The translations under genes and the position numbers were made by a program. This document shows positions 15,439 to 24,580 of a DNA stretch of 32,606 nucleotides, in pieces (within the stretch, counting starts at the first letter, position 1; each line of letters begins with the position of its first letter). The stretch is from a virus, in IMG/VR virus record IMGVR_UViG_3300020192_000048, positions 1 to 32,606 of that record; one strand, given 5' to 3'. Below the pieces are notes generated by a model that was not told the DNA's origin, ran no database searches, and worked only from the letters and a program-made list of their open reading frames with translations.

Positions 15439-17691
15439 ATCTCAGGTCTTAATTATAATCTTTCAATCACTGGAGCGGGTCGAGTCGATCAGACTCTAGG
15501 ACAGATCGCGCGTAAAGTTGCTAAAGCTGAAAAGGATAAACTAAAAGAAGCTGAAAGAGTAGCTAAACGCATAGCCGCGACTCAGATTAAAGAAGCTCAA
15601 AAAGCGCATGATTTAAAACAAAGATTAGCCGTAAAAGAACTCGCGGAAATAGCACGAACCGCAAAAGCTGGAGAAAGAGCAAGATCCAAAGCTGAGAGTG
15701 ATGCTGCTAGACATGCGATAAGAGAAGCTGAGAGAGTTGCACGTGAACGAAAACGACTGGCTGAAAGAGCATCGCGAAACGAAATAGCTACTGCGAAAGC
15801 TACCGCTCGCGCAGTAGCTCGCGAGACAGAAAGCAAGCGTCGCCGTGGTCGTCATGTCGGCGGAGTTGTTAGCGGAGCAGTAGTAGGGTCTCTTGGTACA
15901 GCCGCTAGATTTGGCGCAGCTGGTGTTGCCTTAATGGGCGGAGCTTCGATTGCTAGTGGTGTCTCCAAGCGCTTAGCTACAGGCACGTTGGCGACCGGTT
16001 TAGCTAACAGAACTATGCTCACAGACACATCACGAACAAGACAACAAGTCAAAACCGATCTGCTAGGCACGTCGGAAAGAATTTCAAAAGATTCAGGTAG
16101 AGATCAAAGTGCAATTCTCGGCGGTATTGATCAGTTTTCTGAGATTAGCGGTGAAACTAAAGTCGGAGAAAATCTTATCGGTTCACTAACTCGCATTGCA
16201 GATGCCGTAGGAGCGACGGACGACGAATTAACAGAAATGGGTAAAGCCGCTGGAACAACGTTTGCCGCATTTAGAACTGGCGGAATGGATCTGGAAGAAG
16301 CTCAAAAATCAACAGAGGAAGCGTTTTTAAGCTTTGCAAAAATGTCGGCAATTGGCGCAATATCACTTGGAGATTTAGCGGATCAATTACCAGCACTCAT
16401 TGCAGCTTCATCACGAATGGGCGGCAATAAAGAAGAGAATCTTAACAACGTAATTGCTATGGCAAACATAGCCGTTAGTACAGCAGCTAAAGGTCCAGCT
16501 GAAGCAGCAGAAGCAGCTAAATCAATTATGTCGGACGTCGTAAAACACGAGAAAGAATTTAAAAAACTTGGCGTCGAGACTTTAAACAAGGATGGATCTA
16601 TTAGAGATATCCGAAAAATTATTACGGAAACCGCTGTTAAATCAAAAGGTCATTTAGGAAAAACTACTAAATTATACGGTGAAACTGGCGGAAAAATGTC
16701 TGATTTCGCAATGGAAATAGCGCGAAAAGGAAATGCAGAAGGTAAAAGCGACGACGAAATTACAAAAGATATCGAAGATCAAATGAACCGATTTGTTAAG
16801 CAAAAGCTAACAGACAAAGAAGTTGAAGATGCTGTAAAATTCGCGAGAGAAGATGAAGCTCGTAAATTCCAAAAAGCGTTACAAGATCTTGAAAGAGTAG
16901 TTTCCGAGCAAGTTTTGCCTGTTTTAGTTAACAATCTACTACCAGCATTTGTAGAAATGACTCCGCAAATTGCTATGATAACCAAAGAGGTTGCTAAATT
17001 CGTATCGTGGTTTGCAGCTAATCCGATTAGTGGGTTAGGTGCAATTGTGTTAGCATCAGTTGTAAAAGATCTTGCTGCCGCTGCAATTGGTAAAGGTGTA
17101 AGCACAGCGTTAGAAACGATGCTAACAGGTGGCACAGGTGGCGGTCTAGCTAAAGCCGGAACAGTAGCAGCGGGCGGTGTCGGCGTCCTGGGAACCGTTG
17201 GAGTAGCAGCTATAGGATTAGCTGTTGGTGTAGCTATTGGTAAGGCGATTACAGATTATTTGGATTCCGAGACGAAAGACAGGGAAAATAAAAGACAAGT
17301 GGCTTCTAGCGGCGCTTTAAGCACTGGATCCGGAACTTCGTTGGAAGAAAAGAAGAAAGCGTTAGCAGTTACAGAGCAGTCGATAAGAGATCAGGAAGAA
17401 TATCAATCATCAACACTTGATAATGGTACAGATAACTTGCGACGTGTTTTTAATTTTTTCCGCAAGAATAATGACCAATTAGATGATACGTCAGAACAAG
17501 CATTAGTTGATAGTAAAGAGGAACGTCAAATCATTCTGGAGCGTATTAACCGTCAAGAAATCGAAATCATGCAAGAGAAGATCAAAGCAACAGAAGCGCA
17601 TACAGCGGAAATAATTGCCCAAACTGAGAAACTTAAATCTAATACTACTACCGGCAAAAATCCACGCCCACCCGGATCTGGATCTCACTAA
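15439..17691 (+). CDS. Tape measure protein (ATC start)
   Basis: 750 aa from ATC 15439, four nt after AAGGG (15430-15434). The frame has no ATG, GTG or TTG before ATG 15934, yet the first 165 codons clearly code: a long Lys/Arg/Glu/Ala coiled coil at about residues 30-135, then a Gly/Ala hydrophobic stretch. The centre has the TP901-type tape-measure pattern (SLGDLADQLPALI, ETGGKMSDFAMEIARK), followed by hydrophobic Gly/Ala segments and a C-terminal helix. It sets tail length; by the known rule of about 0.15 nm per residue the tail would be roughly 110 nm. Confidence 0.85.
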   Translation: MSGLNYNLSITGAGRVDQTLGQIARKVAKAEKDKLKEAERVAKRIAATQIKEAQKAHDLKQRLAVKELAEIARTAKAGERARSKAESDAARHAIREAERVARERKRLAERASRNEIATAKATARAVARETESKRRRGRHVGGVVSGAVVGSLGTAARFGAAGVALMGGASIASGVSKRLATGTLATGLANRTMLTDTSRTRQQVKTDLLGTSERISKDSGRDQSAILGGIDQFSEISGETKVGENLIGSLTRIADAVGATDDELTEMGKAAGTTFAAFRTGGMDLEEAQKSTEEAFLSFAKMSAIGAISLGDLADQLPALIAASSRMGGNKEENLNNVIAMANIAVSTAAKGPAEAAEAAKSIMSDVVKHEKEFKKLGVETLNKDGSIRDIRKIITETAVKSKGHLGKTTKLYGETGGKMSDFAMEIARKGNAEGKSDDEITKDIEDQMNRFVKQKLTDKEVEDAVKFAREDEARKFQKALQDLERVVSEQVLPVLVNNLLPAFVEMTPQIAMITKEVAKFVSWFAANPISGLGAIVLASVVKDLAAAAIGKGVSTALETMLTGGTGGGLAKAGTVAAGGVGVLGTVGVAAIGLAVGVAIGKAITDYLDSETKDRENKRQVASSGALSTGSGTSLEEKKKALAVTEQSIRDQEEYQSSTLDNGTDNLRRVFNFFRKNNDQLDDTSEQALVDSKEERQIILERINRQEIEIMQEKIKATEAHTAEIIAQTEKLKSNTTTGKNPRPPGSGSH

Positions 17692-17711
17692 CTGCTAATT
17701 AAAGGAACCAA

Positions 17712-18593
17712 ATAGATTCGATTAAAACACTCAATAACCTTAGTTTTCGTGGCTTAGAACTGCCGTATACTAATCGTCAAGTTGGTTTTTCTCAGGAGAA
17801 CGCCGAGCATAAATTTATCTTTCAAGATCAAGCTTTAGTGCAACGTTTAGGCAAAAAGAACACTACTTATCGTTACACCATTCCTTACCTCGACGGGCTA
17901 AAATCATTCGCTAAAGGGAATCTTTTCAAAGATACTTTTGAGGCTTTTTATGACGCTTGCAAAGATGGTGATCCGGGTGAATTGATAGATCCAATTTATG
18001 GGTCTATCCGAGCTTCTGTCGTTAGTTTTTCTGAGAACATACAGCCTGGCAATATACGAAATGGAACAACTGTAGAAGTAGAGTTTATCGAAAGTCCGGA
18101 GTCATTACCAACAGAGAAAAAAGCATATTCGCTACCTCAATTAAAACGCGAAGAGCAGAAAGTTGTTAGTGAAGCAGTAGAGTTTCCGGAGGTTAAAGAG
18201 TTTACCAAATCACTAACAGATCCTTTTGATTTTCCCACCGGTTTACTCGATCAAATATCAGCAAGTCGAGATCGTATTCTTAGCCAAATTGACGCTAAAA
18301 CTGCTCAAGTTCAGCGCATGAGTGAGTCGATTGATAAGGTGACAGATCCTGAAGCTTGGCGAGTGAGAGAAGCAATCCGAGATTTCAATTTATCACTTAT
18401 TCGAACTTCTAAAAACGCGGTTAACAGATCTAATTTTATCACTCAAAAAGTGATCTCAAATCCCATTCCAATTGCGAACTTAGCGAGTGATCTAAAAATG
18501 CAATTTAACGAATTTCTTGCTTTAAATGAAGAGCTAATAAACTCCCCAATAGTACCAGCCGGATCAGTTGTTAAATTCAAAAAAATAAAATGA
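17712..18593 (+). CDS. DNA circularisation/N-like baseplate protein (ATA start)
   Basis: 293 aa from ATA 17712, five nt after AAAGGA (17701-17706). The frame is opened by a TAA at 17700-17702 and the first GTG is at 17838, too late because it would cut the conserved start (LSFRGLELPY, then FSQENAEHKFIFQD) of the DNA_circ N-terminal family found in Mu gpN. ATT 17721 is the only other nearby option. It is a baseplate hub-associated protein between the tape measure and gpP-like genes, as in Mu. It overlaps the next ATG (ATGA). Confidence 0.8.
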   Translation: MDSIKTLNNLSFRGLELPYTNRQVGFSQENAEHKFIFQDQALVQRLGKKNTTYRYTIPYLDGLKSFAKGNLFKDTFEAFYDACKDGDPGELIDPIYGSIRASVVSFSENIQPGNIRNGTTVEVEFIESPESLPTEKKAYSLPQLKREEQKVVSEAVEFPEVKEFTKSLTDPFDFPTGLLDQISASRDRILSQIDAKTAQVQRMSESIDKVTDPEAWRVREAIRDFNLSLIRTSKNAVNRSNFITQKVISNPIPIANLASDLKMQFNEFLALNEELINSPIVPAGSVVKFKKIK

Positions 18594-19819
18594 CCGAAAA
18601 ACAACCTAATATAAATCTCATAAATGAAAGCGCAAATCAGGCTATTCCAAAAAATCAGATCATAGGTTTCACGCTTCAAAGCAAATTTATTAACAGAGCT
18701 TTTGACACGCTAAGCATCGATCTTTTTGGTGGTTCGGAAGATGTTGATTTGGAAGAGATTCGAAGGATTACTCGACCAGGATCTTTAATGCGTTTTCAGA
18801 TCAACGAATCAGATCAATTCCTTGGACGAATCACCGATCGAGACACTTCAGATCAAGGCGTAATCCAAATTAGTTGTGCTGATTATCGAGCTGAACTCTT
18901 AAACTCTTACGTCGATCCTAGTGTGATTGTTAATCAAGGAGAAAATCTCGAAAAAGCAGCTCTCAGAATTTGCCAACCTTGGATCTCATCAATCGATAAC
19001 GATGGTTTTAATGCTCAAAGACAGCGCTTAACAGGTGGATTTTCTGAAATTGTAAAACCAGAATTTGACGCGATAAAACTAAAGGTTCCTGAGAGACCCG
19101 CTAAAGGAAACGAATCAGTTTGGCAGATGTTAATGAAGTTTTGCGAGAGAAGCGGATGTTTAATTTTACCAAGTAATGATATTAGAGTTCTCGTTCTAGC
19201 TAAGCCAGAATATAACCAAGAGCCATTGTTTAAACTTGTCAGAAATCTAAACGGCTATGGAAACAATGTTGTTAGTGGATCCATGAAAGAAAGCTACGGT
19301 GAAATCCCAACTGTCTATATTGAACTAACAAGATTTAGCGGTCAAACACGTGGTTTACCCATAAAAGGCTCCGGAACACAATATAATGTATTTGGTAGTA
19401 AGAGCATTATTCCAGCTGGTCAAACTCAAAAAGTTAGAGAAGTAATTTACGGCAATGGATCCGATGAAGAACAGCTGATTTGGGAAGGTCGACGAAATTC
19501 AAAATCAGCGCCTCTAGGTAATAAATTGTACCGACCTAGATATGTTGAAACAAATGAGTCTAAGACCGCACTTGAAGCGGAAAAATTGATGCTAAAAGAA
19601 CTATCTTCTGATTTACAAAACACACTTCAGTTGACCTATAAAATTGCAGGTTTTACTCAAAATAACGTCATTTGGTCGATCGATACTATAGCTGATGTTT
19701 ATGATGAATTACTTGACATAAAAGAACAGATGTATATTGAAGGACGTACATTTAGCTATAGCGGTTCTGGTGCTACAACAACTTTAAATCTCATTCAAAA
19801 AAACACATTCTTTTTATAA
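18590..19819 (+). CDS. Baseplate hub protein (Mu gpP / P2 gpD-like)
   Basis: 409 aa, ATG 18590 in an ATGA overlap. It shows the late-control-D/gpP plan: an N-terminal beta barrel (TRPGSLMRFQINESDQFLGR), a helical insertion, 'ERPAKGNESVWQMLMKFCER' near residue 165 (the conserved 'v..fl..la...G.l' element), and a C-terminal barrel. It forms the trimeric hub ring under the tape measure and above the spike. Assignment is strong from the motif and order. Confidence 0.82.
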   Translation: MTEKQPNINLINESANQAIPKNQIIGFTLQSKFINRAFDTLSIDLFGGSEDVDLEEIRRITRPGSLMRFQINESDQFLGRITDRDTSDQGVIQISCADYRAELLNSYVDPSVIVNQGENLEKAALRICQPWISSIDNDGFNAQRQRLTGGFSEIVKPEFDAIKLKVPERPAKGNESVWQMLMKFCERSGCLILPSNDIRVLVLAKPEYNQEPLFKLVRNLNGYGNNVVSGSMKESYGEIPTVYIELTRFSGQTRGLPIKGSGTQYNVFGSKSIIPAGQTQKVREVIYGNGSDEEQLIWEGRRNSKSAPLGNKLYRPRYVETNESKTALEAEKLMLKELSSDLQNTLQLTYKIAGFTQNNVIWSIDTIADVYDELLDIKEQMYIEGRTFSYSGSGATTTLNLIQKNTFFL

Positions 19820-19827
19820 AGGAAAAA

Positions 19828-20487
19828 TTGCTACTTAGAAATATCTCGTCCGTAGAAATAGAACCTACAACGAATCAAATAGTGCTCGTTACTAAAGGCT
19901 TGAATTTAAGTGATGATGATACGGATTCGTCAAGAAGTAAAGGGGAGCAAATGTGTGCTCTGGGAGTTACAGCTTTTCCATATATAGCCGATGAAAATGG
20001 CTCAGTTGAAGCGATGATAGATGAGCGAAGCGGTATTGTGGTTGGTATGAGAGATCCGCGTGTTGGTAAGCTATATGGGGCTTTGATAAGCGGCGATACT
20101 GCTTTACACGACACTCATTCAAATCAAGCTACGCGACTTTTGATGAAGGGCGAAGCTCGACAAGCTGCTATAATCGTGGACAAAGAAAATGGTAAACAAA
20201 TGATCTTTTCGATCGACGGGTCTGCTAAAAAAGTCCAAATAAGTGCTAATGGTGCTATGTTCCAAATTGACGATCAAGGAAATGTTCAGCTAACAAATAA
20301 AAATGGCTTTGGTCTAATAATTGATAGCAGCGGAGTTTGGGTTAAGGGTTCATGTGTTAAATTGGGCGCAAATCCTTCAATGTCTTTAGCGCAAATAATG
20401 CTACCTCCACAAAATGTGCTAGCTACGCCAGGACCAACGACTCCGATGCCACTGGGGACGGGTGCTTCAGTGATCATAACTCCATGA
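19828..20487 (+). CDS. Tail spike/central baseplate protein (Mu gp45-like)
   Basis: 219 aa, TTG 19828 four nt after AAAGGA. An N-terminal OB-like part (GEQMCALGVTAFPYIADENG) is followed by regular beta-strand repeats (QMIFSIDGSAKKVQISANGA, FQIDDQGNVQLTNKNG) typical of the triple beta-helix of gpV/gp45 membrane-piercing spikes. The C-terminal Pro/Gly-rich end lacks the His-x-His iron site of P2 gpV, so the tip may be completed by another protein. Its stop overlaps an out-of-frame ATG at 20484. Confidence 0.78.
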   Translation: MLLRNISSVEIEPTTNQIVLVTKGLNLSDDDTDSSRSKGEQMCALGVTAFPYIADENGSVEAMIDERSGIVVGMRDPRVGKLYGALISGDTALHDTHSNQATRLLMKGEARQAAIIVDKENGKQMIFSIDGSAKKVQISANGAMFQIDDQGNVQLTNKNGFGLIIDSSGVWVKGSCVKLGANPSMSLAQIMLPPQNVLATPGPTTPMPLGTGASVIITP

Positions 20488-20506
20488 TTTTAACTTTAGG
20501 ATTTTT

Positions 20507-20806
20507 ATTAGCTGTATTTTTGAACTCCCATTTCTCAGCCTTGATTTTGCCATATTTGCTCCTGTTTTGCCTGATCTTCCTAGATTTTCGTTAACAATTC
20601 TAGGCTTAGAGCTAGACCTTGAGCTTCCAGAAATCTCGCTTGATTTCCCGATACCAAGTCTAACACTTCCCTCACTGCCGATTTTTTTGCTCGCAATTCC
20701 AGGCTTAGATTTGAATCTTGAACTTCCGAATATCTCAATCGATTTTCCAATTCCGTCGCTTTCTTTTCCGTCGATTCCTAACTTTTCGCTAACGTGTCCA
20801 CTCTAA
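20507..20806 (+). CDS. Leu/Pro-rich repeat protein between spike and baseplate wedge (ATT start)
   Basis: 99 aa made of three repeats of 33, 33 and 28 residues, each ELPxIS(L/I)DFPIPSL followed by (L/F)PS(L/I)PxF and IPGL-like strands. Repeat 1 is degenerate but clearly begins near residue 6, so the frame must start before TTG 20567. No ATG, GTG or TTG exists in frame back to the stop at 20477, leaving ATT 20507 (six nt after TAGG) or ATT 20501. The protein is strongly hydrophobic yet Pro-rich, which argues against a plain membrane helix. I do not recognise it; its location suggests a spike tip or spike-wedge connector. Confidence 0.7.
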   Translation: MSCIFELPFLSLDFAIFAPVLPDLPRFSLTILGLELDLELPEISLDFPIPSLTLPSLPIFLLAIPGLDLNLELPNISIDFPIPSLSFPSIPNFSLTCPL

Positions 20807-20820
20807 TTTAAAGGCAAATT

Positions 20821-21264
20821 ATTTCAGCTCCTACTAACGGTTTTGGTACATCAAATTACGGCTTAACTCCCTTCGGCTTCTGGCGCGTCGATTTAGCGCC
20901 GAGTCGGACAGGCGGAGCTGTAGAAGCACGTTTAATCAACGCTTCAAATGGGGAGTACTCAGTTTTAGACGGCAAATTTATCGGCATGGATCGCATCAAC
21001 CAAAAAGTTATTTTGGCGATCAAAACAGTCCGTGGGTCGATACCTGGCTATGAGAGTTTCGGATCTGATTTTTCTGCCATCAAATTTAAAGATGAAAATT
21101 TCACGACTAAAATTAGAAATACGATCTCATTAGCTCTTAAAGACCTAATTGACCTTGAAGAAATCAGTTTGGAATCTGTTGAGGTATCAGAAGACAGAGC
21201 CACTGAAATTTCAATTACTTACAAAAATCTCACCACGCTTCAAAATCAAACTTTAAGGATTTAA
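20821..21264 (+). CDS. Baseplate wedge protein (Mu gp46/GPW_gp25-like, ATT start)
   Basis: 147 aa from ATT 20821, six nt after AAAGG (20810-20814). The frame opens after the TAA at 20809 and has no conventional start until ATG 20986, 55 codons in, yet the upstream codons give a coherent segment (TPFGFWRVDLAPSRTGGAVE). The body with GSIPGYESFGSDF and a helix then strand end matches the gp25/W-like family, where 'pG.....fGsdl' is typical. It joins wedge to hub and starts sheath assembly. It ends one base before the J-like gene. Confidence 0.8.
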   Translation: MSAPTNGFGTSNYGLTPFGFWRVDLAPSRTGGAVEARLINASNGEYSVLDGKFIGMDRINQKVILAIKTVRGSIPGYESFGSDFSAIKFKDENFTTKIRNTISLALKDLIDLEEISLESVEVSEDRATEISITYKNLTTLQNQTLRI

Positions 21265-22749
21265 TTGACAGATTACTATCTCCCTAATCCAGATGAACTA
21301 AGGTCTAAGTTTCTACGCGACATTGAATTAGGCTTAAACGCTCAAGGTATCGACAATCCCGCAGTCGAAGAAGGCACCGATTACTACATTTCCGGAACAG
21401 CCTATGCATCAGGTACGTCTATTCTCGTCGCGCAGCTCGCCCGACTAATAAAAAACTCATCAGAGCTAACAGCGACTGGTTTAGAACTCGACCAAATAAG
21501 ATCTGCAATCGGGCTCCCTATTGTACCAGCTATCGGCGCAACCGGACGAATCTTTCCAGTTATCTCGGGAAATAATCTAATCACATTTCCAGCTGGTATT
21601 CAATTCACCTTGGATCGAAATGGAAAAAGGGGCGAAATTGCTGGTGCTCAAACAATATTAGCTGGCGGTTCACTAGCTGTTAGAATGATAGATACTGGTT
21701 TTGATTCTGATGCGGCAGCTGAAGAGAAATTAACTTTTACGAACCCTCCAGTCAACGTGAGTGTTAGCGCAATAGTGGACGCCGATGGTTTGACCGGAGG
21801 CACTGATGATGAAAATGATGAACGCAAACGTCAACGCATCTTGAATCGTCGCCGCAACGTACCTGGTGGCGGAAACCCCGGGCAGCTAATAGAACTCGCA
21901 GAGTCGTCAACTGGGAGCGTTCAAAAGGCATTCGTTTATCCAGCTATTCTTGGTCCGTCGTACGCAAAAGTGGTCGTTACGAAATCGTTCCAACTTGATA
22001 AATCCAAGATTAGAGATTTTAGTCGTGAACTCGGCGACTCATCACTTGCAATTATTGCTTCAGCTGTTTTGGCAGAACTCCCTAGCGGTATCGAAATAAC
22101 CGTTGAATCAGCGCAAGATCAATTATTTTCATGCTCAATCGGTCTAACATTACCCGATGCGCAAGATGGCGGTTTCAAAGATTCAATTCCATTTCCAGCG
22201 CTTATTCCTGCCGATAATGGGCGAGTTACAGCAACGGTAATAACGTCTACTAACGAGATAACAGTTAGCGCTTTAGGAGCAGCTCCTGTCGTAGGGAATA
22301 AAATACTTTGGTGGTCGCCTGTCAAAAAAGAATTTCTTGAAGCGCAGATTGTTAGTTTTACAGGATCAGCAGGTTCTTACGCTTTAACACTAGACCGACC
22401 GCTAGCTATTGCTGATGAGATAGTCGCGATTGGTGATTACATTTCTCCAGCCGCTTCAAACTCACAAAATTACGGCGAGTCATTTTTGAGAGAATGTAAC
22501 AAATTGGGACCGGGTGAAAACACATCTAGTTCTGATCGTCTACCAAGAGCTAAACGTCGACCATTTATCACTGAGGACTGGGACAGTGGTTTAAAATCAA
22601 ATCAACTAAAAGCAATGTCTTTATCAAATCCAGAAATTCAAGATTTTGCTTGGATTTATAGGTCATTAAATGCTCCAACGGTTCCAGCTTTAGCCTCGAC
22701 ATCACCCAATGTTTTAGTGCCTCTACACTTCGCAATTTATAACTTATAA
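21265..22749 (+). CDS. Baseplate J-like wedge protein (Mu gp47-like)
   Basis: 494 aa, TTG 21265 five nt after AAGGA. Typical baseplate-J elements are present: an N-terminal helical region, 'TATGLELDQI...G' at about 68-80, the 'LTGGTDDENDERKRQRILNR' element at about 176-195 and a 'ERRR..PGGGNPGQL' type continuation. It forms the wedge ring that carries fibres. It is longer than many J proteins because of an extra beta insert at about residues 300-390. Confidence 0.85.
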   Translation: MTDYYLPNPDELRSKFLRDIELGLNAQGIDNPAVEEGTDYYISGTAYASGTSILVAQLARLIKNSSELTATGLELDQIRSAIGLPIVPAIGATGRIFPVISGNNLITFPAGIQFTLDRNGKRGEIAGAQTILAGGSLAVRMIDTGFDSDAAAEEKLTFTNPPVNVSVSAIVDADGLTGGTDDENDERKRQRILNRRRNVPGGGNPGQLIELAESSTGSVQKAFVYPAILGPSYAKVVVTKSFQLDKSKIRDFSRELGDSSLAIIASAVLAELPSGIEITVESAQDQLFSCSIGLTLPDAQDGGFKDSIPFPALIPADNGRVTATVITSTNEITVSALGAAPVVGNKILWWSPVKKEFLEAQIVSFTGSAGSYALTLDRPLAIADEIVAIGDYISPAASNSQNYGESFLRECNKLGPGENTSSSDRLPRAKRRPFITEDWDSGLKSNQLKAMSLSNPEIQDFAWIYRSLNAPTVPALASTSPNVLVPLHFAIYNL

Positions 22750-22761
22750 TAAAGGACTTTT

Positions 22762-23268
22762 ATCGCAAACGCAAATCCTAACTCATTACCCAGCTGGACC
22801 AAAGCAGCAGGCATCACTGATATCGACGGACATTTACAAAAAGCAAATCGCAATGGTTTAGGCGCCATAAATGTCAAAACAGATCTCTCAGCAGAAGGGC
22901 AAAGTCGACTAGTTGAACTCGTGCAAGCTTGCAATTGGGCTTCGCCATTCGCTACGATTAGACTTCAGCTGAATGATACTGTTCCAGCTGCTCCAACCGT
23001 ACTCATGTATACATCACAACATGGCGTAGGCATTTCTAAAGCACCAACTGTCGCTCGATCCGGAACAGGCGGGGCACAAGTTACTTGGAACTCGGCTTAC
23101 ACTGATTTCTTCGGGGTTTCTGGACCATTAGTGATTACCGCTGCTCAAGTTTCAACACAAGATGTGTCTGGTACTGTCAGATATACATTAACCTCTAGCC
23201 AAATAATAACGATAGTATCAGCAGCAGAAGCTATCGTTACGCTAACAGTTTGGACAGGTGGTATTTGA
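22762..23268 (+). CDS. Unknown baseplate protein (ATC start)
   Basis: 168 aa from ATC 22762, five nt after AAAGGA (22751-22756). The frame opens at the TAA of the J-like gene's trailer (22750) and lacks ATG, GTG or TTG before GTG 22921. The upstream 53 codons read as coding (SLPSWTKAAGITDIDGHLQK). The sequence is beta-rich with Ala/Thr/Val strands in the C-terminal half, like small baseplate or fibre-adaptor proteins. It overlaps the next gene by TTGA. Confidence 0.65.
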   Translation: MANANPNSLPSWTKAAGITDIDGHLQKANRNGLGAINVKTDLSAEGQSRLVELVQACNWASPFATIRLQLNDTVPAAPTVLMYTSQHGVGISKAPTVARSGTGGAQVTWNSAYTDFFGVSGPLVITAAQVSTQDVSGTVRYTLTSSQIITIVSAAEAIVTLTVWTGGI

Positions 23269-23957
23269 GCGGTTTAGGTTCATTATCTTACAGTCTTGGA
23301 GCTGGATCCAAAGTACATGAGCAATATATTAGAGCTATAAAAGCGAGTTATGGAACATCTATCGATACAGATCAACCAGTTCGCGAAGTTGAAATTATAG
23401 CTCTGGCAAAAATGGTTGGAGATGTCGACCAGATTTTTCGTCGACAGCAAAACGAAACTGTGCCAGATACAAGTGTTATAGGTTTGGTAGATTGGGCAAA
23501 AAGACTAGGTGTAAAAGTACTTCCTGACGATTCAGCTCAAGATACTCGTAACGCTTGTGCTGCAAAATATCGAGCAAGTGCTGGTAATAATTTAACTGCA
23601 ATTTACAACGCTTTAGACTCACTTCTTGGAGAGTATTTAATCGAACTAAATATCGTCGACGGTGTATTAGCTCAAGCTGAAACATTTTGGGCAGGGGTAA
23701 ATCCTGGAAATCCTTTAATCGATCTTGGTGGCGATGCGTTAGGTCAATGGTCGAGTCAACGTTCTCACTTGCTTATTGTCGTTTCGCCGATTCCCGGAAA
23801 AAGCATCGAACAACTTCAACAAGTTCTAGATACCAAAATGTTTAATATTTTGGACGTAATGTTACCATCTTGGGTAACCTGGGATTATCAGATATCGCTA
23901 ACCAATTATCACGGATTTGATCTTGATGATGATTCACTAGACATAACAAGTTTATAA
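23265..23957 (+). CDS. Baseplate protein (Mu gp48/YmfQ-like)
   Basis: 230 aa from TTG 23265, overlapping the previous TGA; an in-frame TTG at 23250 gives a five-residue longer form with no gain. The element 'VPDTSVIGLVDWAKRLGV' followed by a helix pair matches the YmfQ/DUF2313 group that lies after J-like genes in Mu-like phages. The C-terminal half has beta segments and ends in an acidic tail. It bridges wedge and fibres. Confidence 0.7.
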   Translation: MSGLGSLSYSLGAGSKVHEQYIRAIKASYGTSIDTDQPVREVEIIALAKMVGDVDQIFRRQQNETVPDTSVIGLVDWAKRLGVKVLPDDSAQDTRNACAAKYRASAGNNLTAIYNALDSLLGEYLIELNIVDGVLAQAETFWAGVNPGNPLIDLGGDALGQWSSQRSHLLIVVSPIPGKSIEQLQQVLDTKMFNILDVMLPSWVTWDYQISLTNYHGFDLDDDSLDITSL

Positions 23958-23971
23958 CAAAATAGGAATAC

Positions 23972-24580
23972 ATGAGTTTTTCAAGAGCAAAAAATGGCGG
24001 ATGGTTAACGCGAGAGAAGTTAACAAGCACACAAATGAATGCAATCGACATTAATCAGTCGCAAGCATTAGACGGTTATAATGGCGGAGTTTATTCGACT
24101 TCTACACTGCTAAATGTCGGCGGTTCTGGACTTATCTGCCCACAAATAACAGCGCTAAATGTTGCGGCAGATGGTTATAGAACTGAAACTTGCAGATACA
24201 GCTTAGCTGATGCGGCAACAAATGTGGGCACTGTCGTAACGCTAACACAAGTCATAAATCAAACCGGATTTTTTCTAACGGCTAATACAATCCAGGTTCC
24301 AATAGCTGGTTTTTATCATATTTCAGTTTCTGCAAGAGTATCAAATGCCTCAGTAACTGCCGATAGACTTGCAGGTTTGAATTTACGAATTGGTGCTGTT
24401 TCTGTTTTAGATATTTTTGCAACTCGTAAAGTGACAGCTGATACTATCTATATTTCAGGTTCCGGTGTTTATCATATTGCGACTCCAGCAAGTAGTGTTA
24501 TTGACGTGCTAAAATCGGGAGCTGGTTTTGACTCAATATCTCTTGGCGGTGGTAACATTTCAATTTTCCGAGTCGCATAA
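23972..24580 (+). CDS. Tail fibre protein with C1q-like head
   Basis: 202 aa, ATG 23972 behind AGGAATAC. The C-terminal two-thirds has the C1q/TNF-type jelly-roll pattern (IPIAGFYHISVSARV, then LNLRIGAV, SGVYHIATPA, SISLGGG-like last strand). The N-terminus (residues 1-40) probably attaches to the baseplate. Such domains form trimeric receptor-binding heads on fibres. Confidence 0.6.
   Translation: MSFSRAKNGGWLTREKLTSTQMNAIDINQSQALDGYNGGVYSTSTLLNVGGSGLICPQITALNVAADGYRTETCRYSLADAATNVGTVVTLTQVINQTGFFLTANTIQVPIAGFYHISVSARVSNASVTADRLAGLNLRIGAVSVLDIFATRKVTADTIYISGSGVYHIATPASSVIDVLKSGAGFDSISLGGGNISIFRVA

Noticed and set aside
15597-16070. Several minus-strand ORFs across the tape measure N-terminus
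   Set aside because: They are shadows of the Lys/Arg/Ala coiled-coil codons and extend over the region without ribosome sites or motifs.
20484-20594. 36-aa hydrophobic ORF starting with ATG in an ATGA overlap after the spike gene
   Set aside because: It overlaps the repeat-protein frame, whose three clear repeats show that the other frame is the coding one; a leader-peptide role cannot be excluded.
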